64,000 nucleotides of DNA. It comes from an uncultured Candidatus Melainabacteria bacterium (GTDB taxonomy: Bacteria; Cyanobacteriota; Vampirovibrionia; Gastranaerophilales; Gastranaerophilaceae). Where the stretch lies: assembly GCA_947364235.1 (NCBI GenBank), contig CANARY010000006.1, positions 124,001-188,000 of the forward strand. Reading direction: 5' to 3'. Both the position numbers and the translations under genes were made by a program. The notes under the pieces were generated by a model. That model saw only the letters and a program-made list of their open reading frames with translations. It ran no database searches and had not been told where the DNA came from. Numbering within the stretch: position 1 is the stretch's first letter; each line of letters starts with the position of its first letter. Of this stretch, positions 15,136-24,151 are shown in pieces.

Positions 15136-17274
15136 ATGAAACAAAACAATAAAAATCTTGGATTTACATTAGTTGAATTAATGGTATTTTTTATATTTAT
15201 TTCAATACTTTTAGCAGCATCTACACCTATTATTACCAAACGTGTAAAGTCAATACCATTAAAGATAAATCACGGTAAGTTTATTTGTTACAGAGATTCA
15301 AACGGTAATTATGTACAAAGATATTTTAACGCAGCAAAAGAAGTCGGAACTGCGCAAATTGTTGATTCTTGCTCTTTTAAACCTCCAAAACGTGCTATTT
15401 TGTATAAAATTGAACTTATCGGCTCTGGAGCTGGAGGATATACGCATTTCGTACACCAAGACAAAGATGATAATCGTACAACATATTATTGCATTCCAGG
15501 GGGTTCATATAATGTATCTTGCGGGACTTACATATCTTCTGGTGATGACGCACAGAAATATGAAGATTTAACAACAGACCAAATATATAAATATTTCATG
15601 AACGTACCTTTCAGGCTTGTTGCAAATTCAGGTTCTGGAGGCAATGGCGGAACAATATCTTCTTTAGGACGATTAACACTTGTTACCGAGCCGAAACCTA
15701 CTTTTATTCCATATTATGGTACAGATTTAACTACTATTGATAATTATATTTCTAAAATAAATAGCCAAATTTCAAATTTGTCATCAAAAAAATCACAATG
15801 CTCTTCAAAAGCAGAAAAAGATGAAGATGGAAATATTACAAATCAAGACGACATAGACGCTTGCAAAAAAGAATATGCTGATCAAATAGATGCCCTTGAA
15901 GATTCTATAGCTAGCGATATTTCATCATCAAATAAAAGACACGGGGTTCTAAGCGATGCTTGGGCAGCGCAAAAAAGTTTATTAGCTTCAATAGAATCAA
16001 GGTGCAACAACACTCCAAAACATTTATACTGCGCTTCTGTTGCAAATACAGGCGACAGGGATGAATTGAATTCTATTTGGTCTGAAATCACAGGAGGACA
16101 AAGCTTTGCAGGTTTGCAAGGAAAAAGCGGTTATTCAGGCACTGGTTACCCTGGCGGCCGCAATATGCAAATCGTATTTGAAGGCAAAATAAATTTTGAA
16201 GGAGGTAATGATTCAGTTAACACTTATCTCGGCAACCTCCTTACAACATACTATCAAGAAGGAAGTACATCTACTGTCGGCGGCTGCGGAGGCTGGAGTA
16301 AAACTCCTGTTGCATCCGGTAAACAAGGCGACAATGTTACAACCAAAGATAGTTATAACGGTACTGAAACTAATAAAGGTCAGGATGCAGCGTATCCTGA
16401 TAAACGCTATGGCGCAATTTATATGCAGAGAGAAGGAGTATGTATTACTACTACCAAAATCCCTAAAGGCGGAAAAGGCGGCTCTTTATATAAAAATAGC
16501 GACAATATCCAATATTCAAATGGAGCAAGATTAGAAGGCTGGGCAGGAGAAGATGCAGATGGTCCTTCTTCTACAAATGGAGGACTTGTAGATGCGACCG
16601 TAACTGGTGTGCTTTCTGGCACCAAAAGCAAAGAAGCTCCTTATATAAAAATAGATACTTCACTTAACAAACGCTATCATGAAGTTGGTAAATCCGGGAA
16701 ACCAGGCAGCGTTATGAATCCAAGATATGTAGCATATCTTCGTGATGACTGCGTTTTTAATGTACCTCCAGGAGGCAGTCCGATTGATGAAAGTTATACA
16801 TCTGAAATGCTTCATTCTCTGGAAGGCAGTCTTGATACTACACTTGTTTGCAATGAAGGAACCTTAAAATTAAGAGCTGCAGGCGGAAAATATCAGAAAG
16901 ACATATACTCTAAAGAACATACTTTATATAAATATACTCCTGCAGGCGGAGACTTAACTTCTACAGTTTTGCCTACAACTTTAGATGAAGAAACTTCTAT
17001 CGAGTCTTTATATAAATACAGGGATGTATTTACGAAATATAAGCTTGATGGTATGGGCTTCAATTTCGGAAGCGGAGGTCAAGGCTCACAATTAAAAGAT
17101 CATTGCAATTCACCGCACGGTTCTCACTCAGAAGGTGTTGTCTTTGACGGTAAATTTGTAAAAGGTCCGTTTCAAGAAACTATTGCAAGTACAAGACCTT
17201 GTAATGAGCTAACTGATGTTGATGAAATTAAAGCTGAAAGCGGCACAAGCGGAGCAATTATAATTTCTTGGTAA
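15136..17274 (+). CDS. Large glycine-rich type IV pilin-like protein B3
   Basis: This 712-aa protein has leader MKQNNKNLG before FTLVE and the helix MVFFIFISILLAAST shared with A3. It has GKFICYRD and DSCSFKPPKR strands, then LYKIELIGSGAGG. Residues about 195-300 form a predicted coiled coil (DNYISKINSQISNLSSKKSQC and YADQIDALEDSIASDI). Gly-rich segments follow and it ends GAIIISW. The coiled-coil stretch is the main length difference from A3. Many Cys residues suggest disulfide bonding outside the cytoplasm. AGAGG lies about 10 nt before the ATG. Confidence 0.85.
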   Translation: MKQNNKNLGFTLVELMVFFIFISILLAASTPIITKRVKSIPLKINHGKFICYRDSNGNYVQRYFNAAKEVGTAQIVDSCSFKPPKRAILYKIELIGSGAGGYTHFVHQDKDDNRTTYYCIPGGSYNVSCGTYISSGDDAQKYEDLTTDQIYKYFMNVPFRLVANSGSGGNGGTISSLGRLTLVTEPKPTFIPYYGTDLTTIDNYISKINSQISNLSSKKSQCSSKAEKDEDGNITNQDDIDACKKEYADQIDALEDSIASDISSSNKRHGVLSDAWAAQKSLLASIESRCNNTPKHLYCASVANTGDRDELNSIWSEITGGQSFAGLQGKSGYSGTGYPGGRNMQIVFEGKINFEGGNDSVNTYLGNLLTTYYQEGSTSTVGGCGGWSKTPVASGKQGDNVTTKDSYNGTETNKGQDAAYPDKRYGAIYMQREGVCITTTKIPKGGKGGSLYKNSDNIQYSNGARLEGWAGEDADGPSSTNGGLVDATVTGVLSGTKSKEAPYIKIDTSLNKRYHEVGKSGKPGSVMNPRYVAYLRDDCVFNVPPGGSPIDESYTSEMLHSLEGSLDTTLVCNEGTLKLRAAGGKYQKDIYSKEHTLYKYTPAGGDLTSTVLPTTLDEETSIESLYKYRDVFTKYKLDGMGFNFGSGGQGSQLKDHCNSPHGSHSEGVVFDGKFVKGPFQETIASTRPCNELTDVDEIKAESGTSGAIIISW

Positions 17275-17300
17275 AAAATAAATAACAGAAAGGTAAAAAT

Positions 17301-17960
17301 ATGAAAAAAGGGTTTACATTAAGCGAAATGCTTGTAACATTAGCAGTTATTTCTTTTTTGGTAATGGTGCTTTTTCCGGTTCTAAAAAAATCATTGCCAA
17401 ATCAAGAGCAGGCCATGTTTAAAAAAGCATATTATATAACTGAACGTATAATATCTGAGTTAATTAACGATGATGATTTATACCCTGAGCTTAGAGAATT
17501 TGATACAGGAAATCCATATTTTGGCAACACTGTAAAAATTGAACACAATGGAACTGATTACGAAGGAGATACAAAGTTCTGCGAGCTTTTTGCATCTAAA
17601 ATTAACAGATCATCAGTCGTAACTTGCACCAGTAAAACCGCAGAAAACTTTACCAACGGAACACTTCCTACAGGTACACTAGTAACTGCTGACGGCATCG
17701 TATGGAGACTGCCAATCACAAAATTCGAATCTGCAACAGATGCATACGATATTTTTATTGATGTAAACGGAAATAAAAGTCCAAACTGCGTTTACAACAA
17801 ATCGACTTGTCAAAAGCCTGACAGATTTAATATTAAAGTTTATCAAGACGGAAGAGTTAGTGTTGAAGGAACAATGGAAATTGAATACTTGAATAGAGTT
17901 GACATCTCTAAAGACGCTAAAAGTATAACAGAACAGGCTAAAAAAGATGAAGAAGAGTAA
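17301..17960 (+). CDS. Type IV pilin-like protein B4
   Basis: The 219-aa product starts MKKG before FTLSE, followed by a hydrophobic helix (MLVTLAVISFLVMVLFPVL). The body parallels A4: QAMFKKAYYITERIISELINDDDLYPE, FCELFASKINRSS, DVNGNKSPNCVYNKSTC and KPDRFNIKVYQDGRV. AGAAAGG lies upstream of the ATG. The 3' end overlaps B5 by 14 nt, the same arrangement as A4/A5. Confidence 0.85.
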   Translation: MKKGFTLSEMLVTLAVISFLVMVLFPVLKKSLPNQEQAMFKKAYYITERIISELINDDDLYPELREFDTGNPYFGNTVKIEHNGTDYEGDTKFCELFASKINRSSVVTCTSKTAENFTNGTLPTGTLVTADGIVWRLPITKFESATDAYDIFIDVNGNKSPNCVYNKSTCQKPDRFNIKVYQDGRVSVEGTMEIEYLNRVDISKDAKSITEQAKKDEEE

Positions 17961-18960
17961 TATAAAAAATGGATTCACATTAGGAGAAGTACTTACTGTA
18001 ATGGCTATAGTAGGTATAGTAAGCGTGCTGGCTTTAACTACAACAAAACCTGTACACAAAAAAGCCGTAAGATATTTATATGCAAATGCTTACAATTCTC
18101 TTGAAAAAGCTTATTATAATTCACTTAAGCTCGGTTATAATCCTTTTACAGAAGAAGAATTTGAAGGTCTCACTCCTGAACATTCCGAAACTGCAGATTC
18201 CGGGGCTGAGATTCTTTGCAGAGGATTAACTACCTACATAAATACCGGTACTAATGTAAAAAATGCTGACAGAGACTATAGCTCAACCTGTTCTTCTTCA
18301 AAACTTACAGACGAGCTTGCTGACAGTTTTACTGATGAAAATGTTCAATTCACTGCAAACAATGGCATGAAATTTTATATCTCTAAAAGAATGGGAGATA
18401 TTGATGACCCTGCCGGTTTTTACTTCTATCTTGTTTTTGTTGATATAAATGGAAATAAAAAGCCAAATAGTTTTGAATATACTTACAAAGGTAAAAAGAC
18501 AATTAAAGATTATAATATGTCAAAAACAGAAGACATTAAAAAAGAAAGAGAAGAGCGAATTGAACCTGACATTTTTGCATTTGCAATTATCGACAGCGGC
18601 AGAGTCGTTCCTTTAGGAATACCTGAGTACGATAAAAATATTGCAACAGCAAGGCTTGCATATTTTGATAGCGATGGAGACCCTCAGTACGGCAGTAAGT
18701 CATTTGCTTATTATCAAGCAAAAGGCGCTGCTTGGGGATATTACAGTACCAGTAAAAATATTCTGGATTACAATAAAGAAGAACCCTTTACGCTTAATGA
18801 TTTCATAAGAACTAAAATTAATCCTAAAAGCAAACTTGTAGATAAATTTCCTGATTTGTCTTCTTTTTCGCCTGTCGCAATAGCTGAAGAGCAGCCTTTT
18901 AGCTGCACGAAAGAAGATTACGAAAATTGTTTTGTATTTATAGATTTATACAGGCAGTAA
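17947..18960 (+). CDS. Type IV pilin-like protein B5, last gene of operon B
   Basis: This 337-aa protein has leader MKKSNIKNG before FTLGE and a hydrophobic helix (TVMAIVGIVSVLALT). It shares with A5 the blocks RYLYANAYNSLEKAYYNS, GYNPFTEEEFEGLTPEHS, ADSGAEILCRGL, EPDIFAFA, YYQAKGAAWGYYST and a C-terminus NCFVFIDLYRQ. It lacks the Trp-ended last strand of proteins 1-3. No terminator is visible between it and uvrA. Confidence 0.85.
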   Translation: MKKSNIKNGFTLGEVLTVMAIVGIVSVLALTTTKPVHKKAVRYLYANAYNSLEKAYYNSLKLGYNPFTEEEFEGLTPEHSETADSGAEILCRGLTTYINTGTNVKNADRDYSSTCSSSKLTDELADSFTDENVQFTANNGMKFYISKRMGDIDDPAGFYFYLVFVDINGNKKPNSFEYTYKGKKTIKDYNMSKTEDIKKEREERIEPDIFAFAIIDSGRVVPLGIPEYDKNIATARLAYFDSDGDPQYGSKSFAYYQAKGAAWGYYSTSKNILDYNKEEPFTLNDFIRTKINPKSKLVDKFPDLSSFSPVAIAEEQPFSCTKEDYENCFVFIDLYRQ

Positions 18961-18989
18961 TACCTTATATAAAAAATATGAAAATCAAA

Positions 18990-19018
18990 AAGACAACAAA
19001 TAATATTGATGTTATAAT
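18990..19018 (+). promoter_or_regulatory. Promoter of uvrA, likely giving a leaderless mRNA
   Basis: AAGACA (18990) is followed after 17 nt by TATAAT (19013-19018). The ATG begins 6 nt after the -10 box, so transcription should start at or next to the start codon. No Shine-Dalgarno is present. Confidence 0.6.
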
Positions 19019-19024
19019 TTTGAT

Positions 19025-21847
19025 ATGACAGACAAAATCGTTATAAAAGGAGCAAGAGAACATAACTTAAAGAATGTTTCACTTGAAATTCCGAAGAACG
19101 AACTTGTTGTATTTACAGGGGTTTCAGGTTCAGGGAAAAGTTCTTTAGCTTTTGATACAATTTTTGCAGAAGGGCAAAGACGGTATATAGAAAGCCTTTC
19201 AACTTATGCACGCCAATTTTTAGGACAAATGGACAAGCCTGATGTAGATTACATAGACGGGCTTACGCCGGCAATTTCTATTGACCAGAAATCTACAAGC
19301 AACAATCCGCGCTCCACAGTCGGTACTGTTACAGAAATTTATGATTATTTAAGGCTTTTGTTTGCACGCATAGGAACACCTTACTGTCCAAAATGCGGTA
19401 AACCAATAAAACCGCAGACAATTGACGAAATTGTTTCAAGCATTCTTAAACTCGAAACAGGTACAAAAATTCAAATACTAGCCCCAATTGTAAAAGGCAA
19501 GAAAGGTGAATTTCAATCGCTATTCGAAGAGCTTAAGCAAGAAGGTTTTGTACGTGTAAAAGTTGACGGAGAGATTTACAATCTGGACGAAGACGAAATC
19601 AAGCTTGCAAAAACAAAAGCTCACACGATTTCTGTTGTAATAGACCGCGTTGTAGTAAAGCCTGAAGCTCGCTCAAGAATTGCTGACAGCGTTCAAATAG
19701 CATTAAAAAAAGCTGACGGGCTTGCATTGATTGATATTATAGACGGAGAAGAACTAATCTACAGCGAAAAACTTGCTTGTCCTGACTGCAGCTTGAGTTT
19801 TGAAGAGCTGACTCCGCGTATTTTCTCATTTAATGCACCTTACGGAGCTTGTGACAAATGCGGAGGAATCGGTGTTGATTTCAAAATAGACCCGGATTTA
19901 GTTATTCCTGATAAAAATAAATCTATAAAAGACGGAGCAATTTATCCTTGGAGTAAATCTTCAACAGGATATTATGATGATGTAATTAACGCTGTGAGCG
20001 CAGAATATAAAATCGATTTAAACATTCCGTTCAAAGATTTACCGCAGCAGCATCAAGATATAATATTATACGGTTCAGACGAACGCATTCCGATGAGAAT
20101 ACGCGAGTTCGGAAGCAAAAGATACCGTACAATGCTTCAAAAATTCATCGGCGTGATTCCTTTCTTAATGAAGCATTACAATGTTGAAAGCGAATACTGG
20201 AAAGCAGAAATCGAAAAATACATGGTAACAACGCCTTGTGAAAAGTGCGGAGGAGCAAGGCTCAAGCCGTTCCCGCTTGCAGTTCGTATAAACGGCATAA
20301 ATATATACGAATTCTGCCTCATGCCGGTAGATAAAGCGTATGAATTTGTAAGCGAGCTTTATCTTACACTTTCTGATTTTCAAATGAAAATCGGGAAACA
20401 AATTTTAGATGAGGTGCGCGCAAGGTTAAAATTCTTATGCGACGTTGGTTTAAATTATCTCAACCTTGCGCGCACCTCAGGAACTCTTTCTGGAGGCGAA
20501 GCGCAGAGAATACGACTTGCTACCCAAATCGGAAGCGGACTTTCAGGAGTCCTTTATGTTCTTGACGAACCTTCAATTGGGCTTCACCAGCGAGACAATG
20601 ACAGATTAATAAAAACATTATTAAAACTCAGAAACATGGGAAATTCACTTATTGTAGTCGAGCACGATGAAGATACAATAAGAAACGCTGATTACATCGT
20701 TGATATTGGACCAAAAGCCGGTGTAAATGGAGGAAATGTAATTGCACAAGGAGGAGTAAATGATATTATTAAAGCACCAGATTCTATCACAGGTAAGTAT
20801 TTGAGTGGCGCATACAATATACCTATTCCTGCCCAAACCCGCGAAGGAAACGGAAATTTCTTGCAAATTAGAAATGCGTTTAAAAATAATTTAAAAAATA
20901 TTGACCTTGACATTCCGTTAGGCAAAATTGTTGTGCTTACAGGAGTTTCGGGTTCAGGAAAATCTACGCTTATGCAGGAGTTGATTTACGAATACGCTGT
21001 TCATAAACTTCGTAAAAATAAGCCGAAACCGCAAGGAGTTGATGAAATTACAGGATTTGAAAACCTTGATAAAATAATCGACATTGACCAGTCGCCAATC
21101 GGAAGAACTCCGCGCTCCAATCCCGCAACTTACACAGATGTATTCACGCCGATACGCGACCTTTATGCCAAAACAAACGAAGCTAAAATGCGCGGATACA
21201 AACCCGGAAGGTTCAGCTTTAATGTTAAAGGCGGGCGATGCGAAGCCTGCTCCGGCGACGGCGTTTTAAAAATTGAGATGAATTTTTTATCTGACGTTTA
21301 TGTAAAATGTGATGTCTGCAAAGGAAAACGTTACAATAATGAAACTTTGGAAGTTAAATACAAAGGCAAAACAATAGCAGATGTTCTTGAAATGAGTGTA
21401 AAAGAAGCGTATGAATTCTTTGAAAACATACCTCAGATTGCAAACAAGCTTAAAACTCTTGTTGATGTCGGTTTGGATTATATAAAATTAGGACAAAGCG
21501 CCACAACTCTTTCCGGCGGCGAAGCGCAAAGAATTAAGCTGGCTTCTGAGTTAAATAAACGCGCAACAGGAAAAACTCTTTATCTTCTTGATGAACCGTC
21601 TGTCGGCTTGCATTGGTATGATTTGGACAAACTTATTAAAATTATCCAGCAGCTTGCAGATAATGGCAACACTATTTTAATCATTGAGCACAATCTTGAT
21701 TTAATCAAAGTAGCTGATTACATAATTGATTTAGGTCCTGAAGGCGGAAACGGAGGAGGAGAAGTTATTGCTTGCGGAACTCCTCAAGAAGTTGCTGAGA
21801 ATCCAAATTCTTACACCGGTCAATATTTAAAACAATATTTTGAGTAA
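19025..21847 (+). CDS. uvrA: Excinuclease ABC subunit A
   Basis: UvrA is the damage-recognition ATPase of nucleotide excision repair; it dimerises, loads UvrB on lesions and leaves. The 940-aa product has two ABC modules: P-loops GVSGSGKSS near residue 33 and GVSGSGKST near 640, signatures [12 protein letters not shown] and [12 protein letters not shown], and Walker [10 protein letters not shown] and LDEPSVGLH. Zinc-binding Cys clusters are CPKCGKP, CPDC with CDKCGG, and CEACSGDG with CDVCKGKRY. Length matches the family. The gene starts 64 nt after pilin operon B with its own promoter and is followed by uvrC after 2 nt. Confidence 0.98.
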   Translation: MTDKIVIKGAREHNLKNVSLEIPKNELVVFTGVSGSGKSSLAFDTIFAEGQRRYIESLSTYARQFLGQMDKPDVDYIDGLTPAISIDQKSTSNNPRSTVGTVTEIYDYLRLLFARIGTPYCPKCGKPIKPQTIDEIVSSILKLETGTKIQILAPIVKGKKGEFQSLFEELKQEGFVRVKVDGEIYNLDEDEIKLAKTKAHTISVVIDRVVVKPEARSRIADSVQIALKKADGLALIDIIDGEELIYSEKLACPDCSLSFEELTPRIFSFNAPYGACDKCGGIGVDFKIDPDLVIPDKNKSIKDGAIYPWSKSSTGYYDDVINAVSAEYKIDLNIPFKDLPQQHQDIILYGSDERIPMRIREFGSKRYRTMLQKFIGVIPFLMKHYNVESEYWKAEIEKYMVTTPCEKCGGARLKPFPLAVRINGINIYEFCLMPVDKAYEFVSELYLTLSDFQMKIGKQILDEVRARLKFLCDVGLNYLNLARTSGTLSGGEAQRIRLATQIGSGLSGVLYVLDEPSIGLHQRDNDRLIKTLLKLRNMGNSLIVVEHDEDTIRNADYIVDIGPKAGVNGGNVIAQGGVNDIIKAPDSITGKYLSGAYNIPIPAQTREGNGNFLQIRNAFKNNLKNIDLDIPLGKIVVLTGVSGSGKSTLMQELIYEYAVHKLRKNKPKPQGVDEITGFENLDKIIDIDQSPIGRTPRSNPATYTDVFTPIRDLYAKTNEAKMRGYKPGRFSFNVKGGRCEACSGDGVLKIEMNFLSDVYVKCDVCKGKRYNNETLEVKYKGKTIADVLEMSVKEAYEFFENIPQIANKLKTLVDVGLDYIKLGQSATTLSGGEAQRIKLASELNKRATGKTLYLLDEPSVGLHWYDLDKLIKIIQQLADNGNTILIIEHNLDLIKVADYIIDLGPEGGNGGGEVIACGTPQEVAENPNSYTGQYLKQYFE

Positions 21848-21849
21848 AC

Positions 21850-23532
21850 ATGAACGAGAATTTAAAAGAAACTATTAAACTTGTACCTGACCAGCCTGGA
21901 TGCTATCTTTACTACGATAAAGACGGCGAAATTATTTATGTCGGAAAAGCAAAAAATTTAAAACGCCGCGTTTATAGTTATTTTCACAAACAGCACGACA
22001 GCGTAAAAACAACCGTCCTGGTTTCTCAAATTGAAAAACTAGAATATATAATAACAGACTCAGAAGTTGAAGCTTTAATTTTAGAATCACACTTAATAAA
22101 GCAGCATAAACCGCGCTATAATATTCTTTTAAAAGACGATAAAAAGTACCCGTATTTCTTGATTACAGACGAAGATTTCCCAAGAATCCAAGTTGTCAGA
22201 AAAAAGAACTTAAACCCGGATAAAGGGCGTTTTTACGGTCCATATACAGATGTTAGCGCGATGTACGCTACTCTTGAGTTTTTAAAAAAGCTTTTCCCTT
22301 TAAAACAATGTAAAACACCAAAATTTTCAAATCGTCCATGCCTGTATTACCACATTGGCAAGTGTTTAGCACCTTGCCAGGGAAAAGTCACACCAGAAGA
22401 ATATCAGAAACTTATTCAACAGGTAGAACTGTTTTTGAGTGGTAAACAGACAGAGCTTCTTAAACAAATCCAAGAGCAAATGCAAAAATACGCTGCATCC
22501 GAACAGTTTGAAAAAGCCGCAAAAATGCGTGACAGCTATCTTGATTTACAGAAAACATTAGAGCGTCAAAAAGTTGTATATGAAAACACCAAGCTTAACG
22601 AAGATATTATTGCAGTGCTTTACGAAGACGGAATTCTTGCGATTGTAATTATGATGATTAGAGAAGGACGTTTAATTGATAAAAAAGATTTCACATACTT
22701 TGTAGACAACATTGACAAAACTGAATACTTCGAAACATTCTTCCGTGATTATTACACAGGTTTAAAACTTGCTTTTCCAGATAAAATAATTTCAAAAGAC
22801 TTGGAAGAAATAGGAGACAAAGCACTTTACGAAGATTGGCTCAAAATATTATCCGGCAAAAAAGTTAGTATTAATTATGGTCAGCGGGGTAAATATAATG
22901 AATTGTATGAACTTGCCGTTAAAAATGCCGGCAGCCTTCTAGAAACCGCAAAAATTAAAAAAATGGCACAAATTCGGGATGATTTTAATGAAGTCGGCTC
23001 ATACCTTGCAGAAAAACTTCAGCTTGCAAACTTCCCTAATCGTATTGAATGCTATGATATATCGCACATTCAAGGCACTAATACAGTTGCTTCAATGGTT
23101 GTATTTCAAAACGGTCTGCCTAAAAAAACTGCTTACAGAAAGTTTAAAATCAGAACAACAGAAGGCAAGCCTGATGATTTTCTCTCCATGAAAGAAGTTC
23201 TCTCGCGCCGTCTTGCACGTTTAGGAGAACCAAAATGGGAAAAGCCGGATTTAATCATTATTGACGGCGGTAAAGGCCAGCTTTCAAGTGTTATGCAGAT
23301 TGTTGAAAACCTTGGAATTAAAGTCGGAATGGAGGGAATAGACTTTGTATCACTCGCAAAACGGGAAGAAGAAGTATTCCTTCCGCATCAGTCAAATTCA
23401 ATACTGCTTCCAAGAGACTCTAATGCACTTTATCTGATTCAAAGAATAAGAGACGAAGCACATAGATTCGCAATAACATTCCACAGAGACTTAAGAAGCA
23501 AAGCTGCAGTTAACAAAGATAAAAGAAGCTAA
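21850..23532 (+). CDS. uvrC: Excinuclease ABC subunit C lacking the C-terminal HhH domain
   Basis: UvrC makes both incisions around a lesion marked by UvrB. The 560-aa product has the GIY-YIG nuclease at the N-terminus (CYLYYDKDGEIIYVGKAKNLKRR), the Cys-rich segment (CLYYHIGKCLAPC), a UvrB-interacting UVR motif (EQFEKAAKMRDSYLDL) and the RNase H-like nuclease (ECYDISHIQGTNTVASMV, IIDGGKGQL, RDEAHRFAITFHR). The protein stops a few residues after that last motif. The usual tandem helix-hairpin-helix domain of about 50 residues is absent, and no frame downstream encodes it. The gene is cotranscribed with uvrA. Confidence 0.95.
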   Translation: MNENLKETIKLVPDQPGCYLYYDKDGEIIYVGKAKNLKRRVYSYFHKQHDSVKTTVLVSQIEKLEYIITDSEVEALILESHLIKQHKPRYNILLKDDKKYPYFLITDEDFPRIQVVRKKNLNPDKGRFYGPYTDVSAMYATLEFLKKLFPLKQCKTPKFSNRPCLYYHIGKCLAPCQGKVTPEEYQKLIQQVELFLSGKQTELLKQIQEQMQKYAASEQFEKAAKMRDSYLDLQKTLERQKVVYENTKLNEDIIAVLYEDGILAIVIMMIREGRLIDKKDFTYFVDNIDKTEYFETFFRDYYTGLKLAFPDKIISKDLEEIGDKALYEDWLKILSGKKVSINYGQRGKYNELYELAVKNAGSLLETAKIKKMAQIRDDFNEVGSYLAEKLQLANFPNRIECYDISHIQGTNTVASMVVFQNGLPKKTAYRKFKIRTTEGKPDDFLSMKEVLSRRLARLGEPKWEKPDLIIIDGGKGQLSSVMQIVENLGIKVGMEGIDFVSLAKREEEVFLPHQSNSILLPRDSNALYLIQRIRDEAHRFAITFHRDLRSKAAVNKDKRS

Positions 23533-23598
23533 TAATCTTTTCTTACAGATATATAACAACGCTCCGGAGTTAGTAAACGGTAAATAAATTTTATAAAA

Positions 23599-23967
23599 TT
23601 AAGCATAATAATCTAATCCTTTATTATTTTTATTTTGTAATCTTTGTGCTTGAGCTTTAATAGTTTTTGCCTGCGCAGCAACCTTGTAATCCTGAGGAGA
23701 TGGATCAGCTGGAGCCATTGCAGAATTTATTACAGTGTTTGCATTGTCAATAGTACGTTTTGGATTTTTCGGATTTAATGCCGGCATTTTAATAGAAACA
23801 TGCCCTCCAATAGGAATTCCTTGTGCATTTTTCTCTATAACAATAGCTCCTGCCAATGCGCCTGCTGCACGTTTATGAGCAAGCTCATGCTTGTAAATCT
23901 CATCATAATTGCGCTTAATTAATGCTTGACGCTGGTTTATTGAAGCAGAAATGTTCATTAAATTCAT
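23599..23967 (-). CDS. Small SprA-related putative metalloprotease
   Basis: The start is the ATG at 23967, 8 nt after AAGGAG; the frame opens 9 nt earlier at a GTG. The 122-aa product contains YKHELAHKRAAGALAG, an HExxH zinc-protease motif, followed by IPIGGHVSIKMP. That pairing of EHxxAH-like helix and GG-x-V-S strand is the core of the SprA-related family. Family members are usually more than 250 aa, so this is a minimal version. It lacks a signal peptide and membrane helix. The Ala/Gln/Lys-rich C-terminus looks disordered. Catalytic activity is not proven. Confidence 0.65.
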   Translation of the reverse strand: MNLMNISASINQRQALIKRNYDEIYKHELAHKRAAGALAGAIVIEKNAQGIPIGGHVSIKMPALNPKNPKRTIDNANTVINSAMAPADPSPQDYKVAAQAKTIKAQAQRLQNKNNKGLDYYA

Positions 23968-24046
23968 AACACACACTCCTTAGATTTACTATTATACTCA
24001 TTTTTCTTAGTTTTGCAATACTTTTCTTAACAAAATCTTAACACAT

Positions 24047-24060
24047 GTTGTATAAACAAC
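24047..24060. promoter_or_regulatory. Dyad upstream of the split pfl operon
   Basis: GTTGT and ACAAC flank ATAA, 90 nt before the start codon, in the likely promoter region. It could be an operator for a redox or carbon regulator, but it does not match the FNR or Rex consensus. A short CCGC/GCGG hairpin also precedes the ribosome binding site near 24117-24134. Confidence 0.35.
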
Positions 24061-24151
24061 TGTTCCATATTTTTTTTTAGATATATAATAGTAGTAATAG
24101 TTAGTGATAGAAATCCGCTCTTAAGTTGGCGGTAAAGACAAGGAGATTAAA

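Noticed and set aside
24047..24060. FNR or Rex binding site before pfl
   Set aside because: The dyad GTTGT-ATAA-ACAAC lacks the core bases of both consensus sites; it is kept only as an unnamed dyad.
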